Assembly (NCBI GenBank): GCA_016715885.1
Contig: JADJXL010000025.1
Location: forward strand, 372,001 to 436,000
DNA length: 64,000 nucleotides
Source of the DNA: Polyangiaceae bacterium
GTDB lineage: Bacteria; Myxococcota_A; Polyangia; Polyangiales; Polyangiaceae
Direction: 5' to 3'
Numbering within the stretch: the first letter of the stretch is position 1; every line of letters begins with the position of its first letter. The notes below the pieces were generated by a model that was given only the letters and a program-made list of their open reading frames with translations, did no database searches and was not told where the DNA came from. Positions 29,301 through 37,428 of the stretch are shown one piece after another. The position numbers and the translations under genes are program-made.

Positions 29301-30676
29301 TATTCCCGGACAACGCGTGGAAAATGTGGCTCGCGGCAAATCCGATGTGGGCCTTCTGGTCCGCCCTCGCATGGAACGAGCACGCCAAGCTCTTTCAGCA
29401 AAACCACGGTAAACTCGACGGCCCACTCGGCGCCCTCATGCTCGCCCACGCCGATTACGCCTCCCTCATGACCGGCCTCGATCTGGAAAATGCCGAGGAT
29501 TATCCCATATGGAAATCCCTCGTCGAAGCCGCTGGCCCCGAGCAAATCGAAAAACTTCGCCGTTTCGTCAGCGCATCCGCCCCTGCGCAACCCCCCTCCC
29601 CTGCCCCCGTCCCCATTCCAAAACCCGCACCCGCGCCCGAACCAGCACCGCTTTTCACCTACCTCCATCTCTCCGATATGCATTTCGGTCTGCCCAAAGC
29701 CGGCGACAGGCACCATCAATCCACCGTGCTCGCCGCATTGCGCGACGAATTTTTGACGTGGTCCAGCAAATCCCTCCCACGCCCCGACGCCATTTTCATC
29801 ACGGGCGACATTGCATGGGCCGGAAAAATCTCCGATTACGACGCCGCATCGAAATGGCTCGACGAAATACTCAAAATTCTCGGCCTCACGAGCGACCGCG
29901 TCTTCGTCGTCCCGGGCAACCATGACGCCGATCGATCGCTGACCAGCGATCGCATGTCGAAATTGCTGCTCGCCGCTCTCCGCGAAGGTACGGAAAACCT
30001 CGACGAGGTTCTCGAAGACGAAAACTCGCTCGACGTTCTGCTCCGCCGCAAAGACGCCTATCTACAATTTGCCAAACGTTTTGCTCCTGCATGCCATCAC
30101 CCGGACATTGCTCCGCTCCAGCGACTCGCGTGGACACATCGCGAACAAGCCCGCGGAAACCTCGCCGTGCATATCGTCGGATTCGACACCGCGCTCCTGG
30201 CGGCCGGTAACGACGATGCAAAAAAACTGCGCCTCGGACAAGCCCAAAACGCATTACTCAACGATTGCGCACCCGAACGCGAATTCGTCGTCGTGCTCGG
30301 ACATCACCCCTTCAATGGCGAATGGCTGCATCCCGACGAGGAACGTGACGCCGCAATGCTCGTGCGTCGCCGCGCGCACGTGTACCTGGCCGGGCACGTG
30401 CACGATCACGATAGCGCACAGGTCATCTCGGGCGGCGGAACCGAACTGCTACGCGTCGTCGCCGGCGCCATTTACGGCGGACGACAAAAGGACATTCCGC
30501 AAGGCCATAGCTACAGCGTGGGCGCCGTCATGCCCCCATTCGAAGGCAAGCCCGTGCGCCTGCGCATTCATCCGCGCAGGTTTTCGTTCAAGCAAGGCGA
30601 CTTCCGCACGGATACCGACAACGTGCCCGATGGGAAACCATACGCCGATTTCGACTTGCACCGCTTGAAGCTTTAA
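26339..30676 (+). CDS. NACHT-type STAND NTPase with C-terminal calcineurin-like phosphoesterase
   Basis: 1445 residues as read from the TTG. Residues 1-120 are a small N-terminal domain. The NACHT NTPase follows: Walker A GDPGMGKT with Lys146, Walker B VLLDGLDEVGS, sensor VWVTSRI, and the helical FLHLSFQEYLAA block typical of NACHT proteins. Residues 500-1090 are a large helical region without a named repeat, including an aromatic repeat at 848-925. A Pro-rich linker (PAPVPIPKPAPAPEPAP) leads to a metallophosphoesterase: LHLSDMHFG (Asp1113), ITGDIAW, VPGNHDAD, LGHHPFNG and LAGHVHDH, all metal ligands present. STAND NTPases sense invaders and oligomerise; here the putative effector would be the phosphoesterase. 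The start is uncertain because the frame is open upstream. Confidence 0.8.
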   Translation: MIFPRNLNADEIEWLHAQPKWEGYTTVDVWGMSQLENLLRPVPALFARYYPELAAGHLPGFVPFDFRTFARSYCAEIVRDKQYVHLLGFPPDALREKDAKAHIRLADLFVPTVFRKQQNREERTGLADLLNAERSVLVLGDPGMGKTMLLTFLALLHADGVATLAEYTPPPKRIPLFVSLREYALEDQAHNVSLLEYLAKRCSRFSELRHAHPAFFEASLRMGEAIVLLDGLDEVGSSAARKRMADRVRELRREYPDCPVWVTSRIHGYTHDIALPQDEFHHVLIGALDDAQVDDFLTRWYQIQLPDDPQKQAENKNSLRQAIFRTKQVRALASNPLLLTLMAFVHRFLGHLPQDRGELYEQCVNMLFRSWLDARERPEKHAYEHLGLATELPRGYLEALAFHVQEHGLLADDEASGARGLFSKDDALAFLTTHHLETDRRDPSISPLKAREEMREFVDYACDRVGLLVDRGGGKLSFLHLSFQEYLAASFDTVMTTIRDQEAVFVKHFRDPTWSEVFLLRLYLFARKRDRAGLNMFDDLVRALLDELERCDDITGWLLLGRALRDRHDIRQSQRRVILERLVRAWATSPVFEGDVYVVLEDIRVFATDVVQAELRAACAQVQSSGLPAEAVAALHLEEKLFGGVAGSAKRFFARADLPALLPDLVVFWDVPEIATLLAEKSTPEHWEAAFGALNGEDVHRCTLGWAIGATQCPVKSDATIVAAIRWVRRKINAEVESREAFAAQYPNAEFAPTFAQPGTLVLDGKSHQIETPLAFATRSLPPTTPLPHCDDARLAQGNLAIERFFSVQSRTPFAGPLTTFLTRFISDKLRQSHSHNATPGELPARVANTFVQEFVRDFGRYFDCTFVRDFVQNFGREYGQGLAGDFEGHFRARFARSFIRIFVRSFVEPVVRKAFEPNLMTADTPQSAFEDIPNLGTRLKMPTNRFRSELSAPRALPVLLADIGSIASIEWFLTLGRHLHAYFPDGVFPDNAWKMWLAANPMWAFWSALAWNEHAKLFQQNHGKLDGPLGALMLAHADYASLMTGLDLENAEDYPIWKSLVEAAGPEQIEKLRRFVSASAPAQPPSPAPVPIPKPAPAPEPAPLFTYLHLSDMHFGLPKAGDRHHQSTVLAALRDEFLTWSSKSLPRPDAIFITGDIAWAGKISDYDAASKWLDEILKILGLTSDRVFVVPGNHDADRSLTSDRMSKLLLAALREGTENLDEVLEDENSLDVLLRRKDAYLQFAKRFAPACHHPDIAPLQRLAWTHREQARGNLAVHIVGFDTALLAAGNDDAKKLRLGQAQNALLNDCAPEREFVVVLGHHPFNGEWLHPDEERDAAMLVRRRAHVYLAGHVHDHDSAQVISGGGTELLRVVAGAIYGGRQKDIPQGHSYSVGAVMPPFEGKPVRLRIHPRRFSFKQGDFRTDTDNVPDGKPYADFDLHRLKL

Positions 30677-31091
30677 ATCGACCACGCGCGAGCCCTTCCA
30701 CCCGGCCGAATTCCCATCGCTTGCGTGCCGCATCGCGTTTCGGCTCGTCGGCGCGCACATTGCACTACGACGTATCGCGCAGGTGTCGCGTCGCAACACG
30801 ATTTGCACTCCGCCAGATCTCTCACCCCCGCTGTCGACAAGCTCGATGCCGCGCCACAAAGTGCTCGCAGACGCGTCGTCACGCCCTTCGCAAGTCATCG
30901 ATAGGCTTCCCGTCGCCGCCGGAACGCCATGCATGGAGTGCCAAATCGCGGCACCGGACCGCCGGCAATCGATTGCGACGAACCCGCCTGCAGCCACACG
31001 TGCTCCGACATACATTTTTGGATTGAAGCAAGCCCTTTGAACGTGTGGATCCAACCGAACGTGGCGTCCCCTGCACGTGCGAGACGCGATT
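30677..31091. other. 415-bp gap between two convergent genes, no gene recognised
   Basis: The stretch separates the STAND gene and the small COMM-like gene, whose ends face each other. Open frames here are Arg/Cys/Ser-rich in every direction and look like noise. I see no hairpin with a T-tract and no repeat. Confidence 0.5.
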
Positions 31092-31685
31092 TCAACGCAG
31101 CATCTTTTCGCAAATGGCATGCAACTCGCGGATGACCTCCGGTACGAATTGGAGCGTGATCCGCTTTTTCTCGTCGCCCTCGACATAGCGGAACGTGAGC
31201 ATCGCGACGGGTACGCCCAAATTCTCGCCGTCCTGCGACATGAGAATGCCGTCCAATCGCCAATCCACACCGGTCGCTAGCTTTCCGTGCGCTGCAAGCG
31301 CAGCCGAAACAAACTCCTGACGCAACATCGGCAAGGCTCGCTCGTACCAGCCAACCAGGTTGAGCTCGAACGGGGCGTCGTCGCCACACAAACTGCGCAG
31401 GTCGTCGCGAAAGTCATCCAATTTTAAATTTCGACGTGCCGCTTGCCGAATCAAATAACGACAGGCTTTGACGGGCGCCATGAGGTCCGTCGCGCGCAGC
31501 CTTCGCGCTTCACAAAACGCATTGACGGCGGCCGTTGCTTCTTCCGTGATTTGCGCTCCGAGGTTTGGACCGAGCACGTCCCATAACGATTCGCGTACCG
31601 GCGCTGGCAATGTGGCAAGCGCACGCAAGTCGCCAGCGAGCCCCGGAGGAGGCGCGGCGCCATCCAATGCCCGAAGTGCCGTCAT
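31092..31685 (-). CDS. Small protein resembling COMM-domain (COMMD) proteins, last gene of the T6SS cargo cluster
   Basis: 197 residues; ATG 31685 overlaps the stop of the protease-fusion gene by 4 bp (ATGA), so it is translationally coupled. The first 120 residues are helical. The C-terminal 70 residues read VDWRLDGILMSQDGENLGVP, then VAMLTFRYVEGD, then ITLQFVPEVIRELHAICEKM. This order of a beta strand starting 'DWRLD', a 'P-V-LTF' strand and a closing amphipathic helix is what I know from eukaryotic COMM domains. A COMM-like fold in bacteria would be unusual. Its position after a putative secreted protease also fits an immunity protein or chaperone. Both are inference. Confidence 0.6.
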   Translation of the reverse strand: MTALRALDGAAPPPGLAGDLRALATLPAPVRESLWDVLGPNLGAQITEEATAAVNAFCEARRLRATDLMAPVKACRYLIRQAARRNLKLDDFRDDLRSLCGDDAPFELNLVGWYERALPMLRQEFVSAALAAHGKLATGVDWRLDGILMSQDGENLGVPVAMLTFRYVEGDEKKRITLQFVPEVIRELHAICEKMLR

Positions 31686-32770
31686 GCGCACACCCCGAGC
31701 ATTTGTCGCAGCTCAACGCACGCCAAAGCGATACTCGGATCCGTCAAGGGATCGCTCGTGCGATCGAAATGCGTTTCGACGTCCGGCGAAAGTCCCACCC
31801 CCTGAATGGCCTCGCCGCCAGGCAACGAACACATCGCCAAATCGACTTCGACAAACCCGTCATCGGTTGCCTTCACCCCGCGCAACATTCCTTTCCCAAA
31901 CGTCCGCTGGCCAAGCAGCACGGCACGTCCATGCCATTGCAAACTCCCCGCAAACAATTCGGCAGCCGATGCGGTATTGGCATTGACGAGCAAGCACAAT
32001 GCAATGGTTGTGTCACCATCGTGTCGAGCGCGTATATCGATTTCGTCTCCATCGGCGTCCGTACGGCGTCCGATGAGCTGACCTTGCGGCGAAAATTCCT
32101 CGGCCAGGCGCACAAAAGCATCGTATTCGCCGCCGGGATTGTCCCGCAAATCCAATACCAGTCCCCGCGCGCCGGCTCGCTGCAGCTTCCGCAACGCGCG
32201 ACCTACCCGTGTGGGCATTGCTGCGCTGAATGCGGGAATGTCGACATAGCCAATGCATTCGTCGAGCATGATGGAAAACACGTGCTCGGGCGCTTCGGCA
32301 GAAAGGCTGGCGAACGATTCGATGTCCGTTGCGGAGAGAGGACGGGCTGCAATGGGATTGGGCTCGGCAGAAACGTCCGACGCACGGTATGTAAAAAAGA
32401 CGTTCGTCAAGCTCGGCACGAGCACCGCACCGAGAAAGTTGTTCATGCCATTTCCCGCCGTCGGACAACAAAGATTGATACCAGGCAATAGATTGATGTG
32501 AACGACCGGATTGCCCGCCTTATAGGTTCCCGGGCCTTTGATGGTCGGATGTGCCACCCCACCTTCGTCACCCGTGGTCATGGGAATGATCGATGCCAAA
32601 TTGAGCGCATTGACCATGGTCAGCCGCACGTTGGGTGAAAACGGCGTCGCCATTGCATTCATGCCCATGTTCGGATAAGGCAGCGGGGCGGTTGCCGGCC
32701 CGACGGGCGTATTGCATACGTCCGGAAAACCAAACATCATTCCAAGAGCTCGATTTGCAGCAATCAGCAC
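31682..32770 (-). CDS. DUF4150 PAAR-like tip fused to an S41 (tail-specific) protease domain, putative T6SS effector
   Basis: 362 residues from GTG 32770, preceded by GGAGGG. Residues 1-135 match the DUF4150/PAAR-like pattern: FPDVCNTPVG, LPYPNMGMN, GDEGGVAHPTIKGPG and the LCCPTAG segment. Residues 165-350 are an S41 peptidase core: GYVDIPAF, ARGLVLDLRDNPGGEY, LVNANTASAAELFAG and GQRTFGKG. The Ser-Lys catalytic pair would be Ser268 and Lys293, 25 residues apart, the same spacing as in the C-terminal processing protease Tsp. No signal peptide and no PDZ domain are seen. PAAR-like proteins cap the VgrG spike, so the protease would ride into the target's periplasm. The downstream gene overlaps by 4 bp. 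Confidence 0.8.
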   Translation of the reverse strand: MLIAANRALGMMFGFPDVCNTPVGPATAPLPYPNMGMNAMATPFSPNVRLTMVNALNLASIIPMTTGDEGGVAHPTIKGPGTYKAGNPVVHINLLPGINLCCPTAGNGMNNFLGAVLVPSLTNVFFTYRASDVSAEPNPIAARPLSATDIESFASLSAEAPEHVFSIMLDECIGYVDIPAFSAAMPTRVGRALRKLQRAGARGLVLDLRDNPGGEYDAFVRLAEEFSPQGQLIGRRTDADGDEIDIRARHDGDTTIALCLLVNANTASAAELFAGSLQWHGRAVLLGQRTFGKGMLRGVKATDDGFVEVDLAMCSLPGGEAIQGVGLSPDVETHFDRTSDPLTDPSIALACVELRQMLGVCA

Positions 32771-32786
32771 GGCAATCCCTCCGCGA

Positions 32787-33368
32787 TCATCCGAGATGAA
32801 CTTGTTTGCCGTTGATGGCGACCGATTCTTCCGTCAATATCGTTGCGCTCTTCGATTTCTCGATGCTGGCGCCGTCGACGACCGTATGACGTTGTCCGGC
32901 GCGGACGCTCAGCATTTCGCGAACGCGTTGAAAAAGCGTATCGAATTTCTCGACCACGGCGCCCGCCAGAACGTGCAATCGGCTCGCCCGCATTTCCACC
33001 GACTCGCCTTCGACGACGACACCTTTGTCCGCCGCAAGGCGCAAGGATCCGCCCACTGCGTGTACATCGATATCGCCGGGCACCGCAATGGTCGTCCGCC
33101 CCGTGCCGTGCAGGACACCAATCGCGTAATGACCGTTTGGCCCGCCAATCACGAGCAGCACGTCATTTTCGACAGGCTGATACGGCACGGACAGCGCAAG
33201 ACGCACGGCGACCTGTCGCCCCCCGTCGAGCTCCACTGTCACATCGGGACCCGATGCGTGGCGGACGGTTGCCGGGCCCAAATAGTCGACCACCGCGCCC
33301 GCCGCAAAGAGACCCAGTGGTCCCGAGCTGCGAGGTCGTTCATTTGCGGAAGAGGTCATGGCTACCAT
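32787..33368 (-). CDS. DUF3540 protein, T6SS cargo-cluster component
   Basis: 193 residues. The pattern is DUF3540: GPATVRHASGPDVTVELDGG, LLVIGGPNGHYAIGVL, DIDVHAVGGSLRLAADKGVV and a C-terminal coiled segment (VVEKFDTLFQRVREML). Repeated beta strands suggest a gp5-like OB fold and short beta-helix, the architecture of spike proteins. ATG 33368 lies 9 nt after AAGGAG; GTG 33374 is too close to it. It sits 16 bp upstream of the DUF4150-protease gene, so it may help load that tip on VgrG. The function is inferred from conserved neighbourhood only. Confidence 0.75.
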   Translation of the reverse strand: MVAMTSSANERPRSSGPLGLFAAGAVVDYLGPATVRHASGPDVTVELDGGRQVAVRLALSVPYQPVENDVLLVIGGPNGHYAIGVLHGTGRTTIAVPGDIDVHAVGGSLRLAADKGVVVEGESVEMRASRLHVLAGAVVEKFDTLFQRVREMLSVRAGQRHTVVDGASIEKSKSATILTEESVAINGKQVHLG

Positions 33369-33386
33369 CGTCACATTCTCCTTGTC

Positions 33387-35012
33387 CTAACGCTCCGGCC
33401 GTACCCACGTTTCCGCTGCAAATCGCGCTTCGTCCGTTCGTTTGACGAAAAGCAAAATGGCTGCCGTATAATCAGCTCGTTCGTCGTCGAGCGCGTGCAA
33501 ATTAGCGCGCGTGAGGTTTGCCCCTGAAAGATCCGCCCGCCGAAAGCGAGCGTGCGACAAATCTGCGTATTGCATGCGCGCATCGGCAAAACACGTCGCC
33601 ATGGCTTTGGCCTCGACCCAAAGGCTCTCGCGCAAGTCCGCGCCGCGAAAATTGGCTTCGGATGCGTCGGCTGCCGTAAAGGTCGCGTACCGCAATCGAG
33701 CTCCGTCGAGTCGTGCCCGCCGGAGAATCGCCGCGCCAAAAAAAGCACCTTTCGCTACGACTCCAGAAAATTGCGTGCCCTCGAGGTTGGTCTCCATGAA
33801 GTTCGCATACGAGAGCGTGCATTCTCGAAAATCCGCGGCGCGCAAATCTGCCTTCGAAAAATCGCTGGACGTGAAATCACACCCCCGCAAATCCATGCCC
33901 TGCATCTTCGCTTCTGTAAAACAACAATTCCCCATCGACATACCACGAAAACGCAAGTGTGTCAGATCAATGCCCGAAAAATCGACGCTATGAAACGTCG
34001 TCCGCTCCAGAATCACGCCCTCCAGCGCCGCTTTGGTCATGCTCACTTGCTTGAACAGCGCCCGCGTGAGGTTCGCACCTTTCAAGTTGGCTTGATCGAA
34101 ATTGCAAACTTCGAAACACGAACCCGAAAGGTTTGCCCCCTCGAGGTCTGCTTCCGAAAAAATCACGACCTTGAGGTCCTTGTCGCGTAGGTCGACACCT
34201 CGCAACGTGGCCCCAATGAAAATGCACCCTTGCAAATCGGCGCCTTCGAAGTCTGCATCCGTCAAGTCACAATTCATCAGATTCGCATTTCGCAGCGTAG
34301 CATTGCGCAGCCGCGCGCCCCGCAGCTTCGTTCCACGCAGCGATATGCCTTCGAGCTGCGCGTTTTCCAAATTCACACCCGACAAATCATGCCCTTCCAG
34401 CTCCGCCGCTTTTAGATCCGATCCTTCGAGATCGAGATTGGAAAGGAGCGCTTCGTCGAAGAGCGTAAAACGCATGATTTTGGGTAGCCGCGCACGCCGG
34501 AGGTCCGCTCGCATGAAAGTCACGTGCTCCAGATTCGCGCCTTCGAAGTCGACATGATCGAGCTTGGCCTCGACAAACGCCGTTTGCAAAATTCGACATT
34601 CGCGAAGGCTCGTGCGAGACAACTCCGCACGCGTAAACGCACACTGCTCAATCGATGCGCCATCGAGCCACGCGTCGCGCATGCGTGCCAGGTCGAAACG
34701 CGTTTCGACGAGCTTGGCCCGATGCAGCCGTGCGCCGTCCAAGAACGCAAGTTGCAATGCGGCTTTGGTCAAATCCGCAGCCGCGAGATGCGCTCCCTCG
34801 AGAATCGCTTGGCGCAAGTTTGCATTGCAAAGCCGAGCTTCAGCGAGGTCGGCACCACGCAAATCAGCGCCCACGAGCACAGCGTCGGACAAGTCCGCGC
34901 CGCGCAACTTGGCTCCGGCTAGGTTTTTACCGGAAAGGTTCATCCCGACAAGCGATTGACCATGAAGATCCCGCCCCTCGCGGACGAGACGTTCGAGCTC
35001 GAGCGGCGTCAT
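33387..35012 (-). CDS. Pentapeptide-repeat protein of the T6SS cargo cluster
   Basis: 541 residues, almost entirely A(D/N)LXX pentapeptides (GADLSDAVLVGADLRGADLA and many more), which fold into a right-handed square beta-helix. An AGGAGG ribosome site precedes ATG 35012, and the ATG overlaps the end of the preceding pentapeptide gene by 4 bp. Short non-repeat caps lie at both ends (MTPLELERLVREGRD; RFAAETWVRPER). DUF2169 and pentapeptide genes recur beside vgrG in Gram-negative bacteria and are thought to act as adaptors or scaffolds for effector loading. The exact role is not shown by the sequence. Confidence 0.8.
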   Translation of the reverse strand: MTPLELERLVREGRDLHGQSLVGMNLSGKNLAGAKLRGADLSDAVLVGADLRGADLAEARLCNANLRQAILEGAHLAAADLTKAALQLAFLDGARLHRAKLVETRFDLARMRDAWLDGASIEQCAFTRAELSRTSLRECRILQTAFVEAKLDHVDFEGANLEHVTFMRADLRRARLPKIMRFTLFDEALLSNLDLEGSDLKAAELEGHDLSGVNLENAQLEGISLRGTKLRGARLRNATLRNANLMNCDLTDADFEGADLQGCIFIGATLRGVDLRDKDLKVVIFSEADLEGANLSGSCFEVCNFDQANLKGANLTRALFKQVSMTKAALEGVILERTTFHSVDFSGIDLTHLRFRGMSMGNCCFTEAKMQGMDLRGCDFTSSDFSKADLRAADFRECTLSYANFMETNLEGTQFSGVVAKGAFFGAAILRRARLDGARLRYATFTAADASEANFRGADLRESLWVEAKAMATCFADARMQYADLSHARFRRADLSGANLTRANLHALDDERADYTAAILLFVKRTDEARFAAETWVRPER

Positions 35013-35749
35013 CGGGCCTCCTGAAAGAGCGCTCGCGTGAGGTTGGCGCCATCGAATCGCGTCCCATTCCCTTTCGCGCCCAAAAGCTTGGCTTCGTACA
35101 TGTTGGCACGAGTGAAATCGGCGCGATCAAGCTTCGTTTCGCACAAGTCGACGCCGAATAGGTTGCTTTGCACGAAGGAAGCGTCCTCCAGAATGGCCTT
35201 GTAAAAACGGCTGTCACGCACATCGGCCCCGCGGAAGATGGCACCTTTGGCCGATATGCCATCGAATTGCGACGACCGCAAAAAGCACCGACCAAAGTTG
35301 GCGCTGGCAAGCTTGGCGCGCATCCAAATCGTCCGTTTGCCCTGGGCCTCGCGTAGCCTGGCCCCTTCCAAGTCCGCGTCCATGAAGCTCGAATGGTCGA
35401 GCGTCGTGCTCTCGAAAATGGTCCCGCGTCCGTTTGTTTCCAAAAACTTGCACCGGGTCAAGAAACCGCGCGAAAAATCCGCATTGGATACATCGGCCTG
35501 GGAGAATTCGGATTGGTCGAAGCGCACGCCCGATGCGCGAACGAATTGCATCTTGGCTTCTGTGAAGCTCGCGAACGTGCCAATGGCGCCTTCGAGGCGC
35601 GCACGAGACAGGTTTGCCTGGTGAAAGTAGGCATCGTCCAATTTGGCGCCGCGCAGGTCCGCATCTTCCGCGACGCAATTGGCAGCATTGCACAAAGATA
35701 GATCAGCGTCGCGCAAATCGGCCCCCGAAAGATCGGCCTTGAACAGCAT
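35009..35749 (-). pseudogene. Pentapeptide-repeat C-terminal part of the DUF2169 protein, separated by a frameshift
   Basis: Continues the pentapeptide helix of the DUF2169 gene after a one-base shift in the GGGGAGG run at about 35750-35757. Read from ATG 35749 it is 246 residues (AMLFKADLSGADLRDADL onward). With the shift repaired, the five-residue register continues without a slip, which strongly favours one gene. As an alternative, GGGGAGG could be a ribosome site for a separate gene, but it lies only 2 bp from the ATG. The stop overlaps the next gene by 4 bp. Confidence 0.7.
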
Positions 35750-37409
35750 GGCCTCCCCGCAAGCTCGCGCCCGTGAGCAATACGCCGCGCAGATTGGTCC
35801 CGATGAGCACGGCGCCTTCAAGCTTTGCGCCGCGCAAATCGATGCCTCGCAGATCCCGGCCGGAAAGGTCCTGCCCCGATAGATCCGCGCCCGGCCCTGG
35901 CAATGCATCCGTAGGCTCGCGCAATGTCGGATCGAGCGCTTGCAATTGCGGATCGTAAAGCTTTTGCTCGGCCGCTTGCACCTCCGGGGGAAGCGGTTTG
36001 CCCGCGTTCGCCGCTTGCTTTTTCGCCTCGGCAAGACGAGCGATCAGCTCTTTCCATTGCTCACGCAAATAAATGCGCGCCGTCCCTCCAGCGGCCGGCG
36101 GAATGGCCGGCGGCGGCGCCTCCGGCGCAGTATTCATGGAACTGACGATCTCGCGCAGCTTTCCGTAAACGTCCGCCTTCGGTCCGGCGGCTTCTGCGGC
36201 GGCGGCAATGGTCGCGCGCAATTGCGCTTGCTCCCCTTTGGCAACATTTCCAAGCTTTTTTTGGAGCAAAGCCGAAACCGGATCGAGCTCCTTTTCGTCG
36301 GTCGCATTGCCTCCTTGTTCGGCTTTCTCCAGCGCGCTTCGTAGCTCCTCCGGCAAAGCCTCGTTGATACCTATGGGATCCGCAGCGAATTGCTCCAGCA
36401 TATCGAGGTAATGGGCGGCGTTTCTGGGCTTCTCGGCGACCGGTTCGGACACGACGAGCACGAAAGCCACGTCGGATAAGTCATGTTCGCGCACGGCATC
36501 GAGCCCGCGCCAGGTCAACGTGAGTTGCTTTTTGTCGGTATTGGCCAGGAGCGTATCGAGGCGCATGGGAATTTCACGCGATCGGCCTTCTCGATCCTTC
36601 ACGAATACGCGCGGCCTCAAGCCCGGCAACCACGTTTGCACGCGCGAATCTTCGGGCAAAAGGTTATGAAACACCACTGACTCGTCCCCACGCAAATATC
36701 CTGAAAGTTGTTGATCGGCGGGGGCAGCGTGACAATATCGCCAATCGAAATCCTCGGCATAATAGGGTGCACGATTTTTTCGGTAATCGGCATCGTACTT
36801 CGTACCCATTTTGGACGCCCGCACAGGCCAAGCGGGCGAAATCGGCGCAAAGCTCGCGGGGATCGGCCGATCGTCCGGGTTGAGCATCAAACTGCGCGGG
36901 TGCTCGACGTTCGGCAAGACGCGCCGGTCGAGACCTTTGCCGACGGGGTTGTCGGGAAAATCGGCGCCGCCGAACGTATGCGCATAATCGAGCGGCATGG
37001 ATGTAAAGGCTTCGGGCTCGGAAATACGATCATCGGTGAAAAAGCGATTGCCCGACACGCGTAGCGTTTTCGACCATGCTCCGACTTCGAACCGCACCAA
37101 ACTTTCGACGATGCGTTTTCCTTTCGTGGAATGACAAGACCCCGTCAACATGACTTCGGCATTGAGTTTGAAATCGGCAAAATCACTGGGATACTGGCAT
37201 TCCCCGGAGCGCTCCTCGTCATCGTCGCGAAAAACATCAGCAGTGAGCGCTCCTTGGGCAATTTCCGGAATGCCTTCCAGCGGGGCGGCGACAGAGCCGG
37301 GCACGATGGTGAAGGTCCCGCGAGCGACCGCGGTCATTTCCGGTCGCGGAGGCCGCGTCGATGTCACGGTTGCGCCAAAGAGCAGTGACGATTGATTCTT
37401 GATGCGCAT
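35703..37409 (-). CDS. DUF2169 protein with pentapeptide repeats, 5' part of a frameshifted gene
   Basis: From ATG 37409. Residues 1-320 match DUF2169 (MRIKNQSSLLFG, FEVGAWSKTLRVSGNRFF, FGGADFPDNPVGKG, GYLRGDESVVFHNLLPED, LPGLRPRVFV). A helical, Ala/Glu/Pro-rich linker follows, then pentapeptides (DLSGQDLSGRDLRGIDLRG). The last ~18 residues as read (GGHAVQGRSFGGRFARR) are out of frame; the helix continues at 35749. The corrected gene is 35009-37409 and 799 residues. DUF2169 proteins are linked to VgrG-PAAR cargo loading; here it follows the unknown 481-residue gene by 19 bp. Confidence 0.75.
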   Translation of the reverse strand: MRIKNQSSLLFGATVTSTRPPRPEMTAVARGTFTIVPGSVAAPLEGIPEIAQGALTADVFRDDDEERSGECQYPSDFADFKLNAEVMLTGSCHSTKGKRIVESLVRFEVGAWSKTLRVSGNRFFTDDRISEPEAFTSMPLDYAHTFGGADFPDNPVGKGLDRRVLPNVEHPRSLMLNPDDRPIPASFAPISPAWPVRASKMGTKYDADYRKNRAPYYAEDFDWRYCHAAPADQQLSGYLRGDESVVFHNLLPEDSRVQTWLPGLRPRVFVKDREGRSREIPMRLDTLLANTDKKQLTLTWRGLDAVREHDLSDVAFVLVVSEPVAEKPRNAAHYLDMLEQFAADPIGINEALPEELRSALEKAEQGGNATDEKELDPVSALLQKKLGNVAKGEQAQLRATIAAAAEAAGPKADVYGKLREIVSSMNTAPEAPPPAIPPAAGGTARIYLREQWKELIARLAEAKKQAANAGKPLPPEVQAAEQKLYDPQLQALDPTLREPTDALPGPGADLSGQDLSGRDLRGIDLRGAKLEGAVLIGTNLRGVLLTGASLRGGHAVQGRSFGGRFARR

Positions 37410-37428
37410 GGCTCGACGTTTCCGGTGC

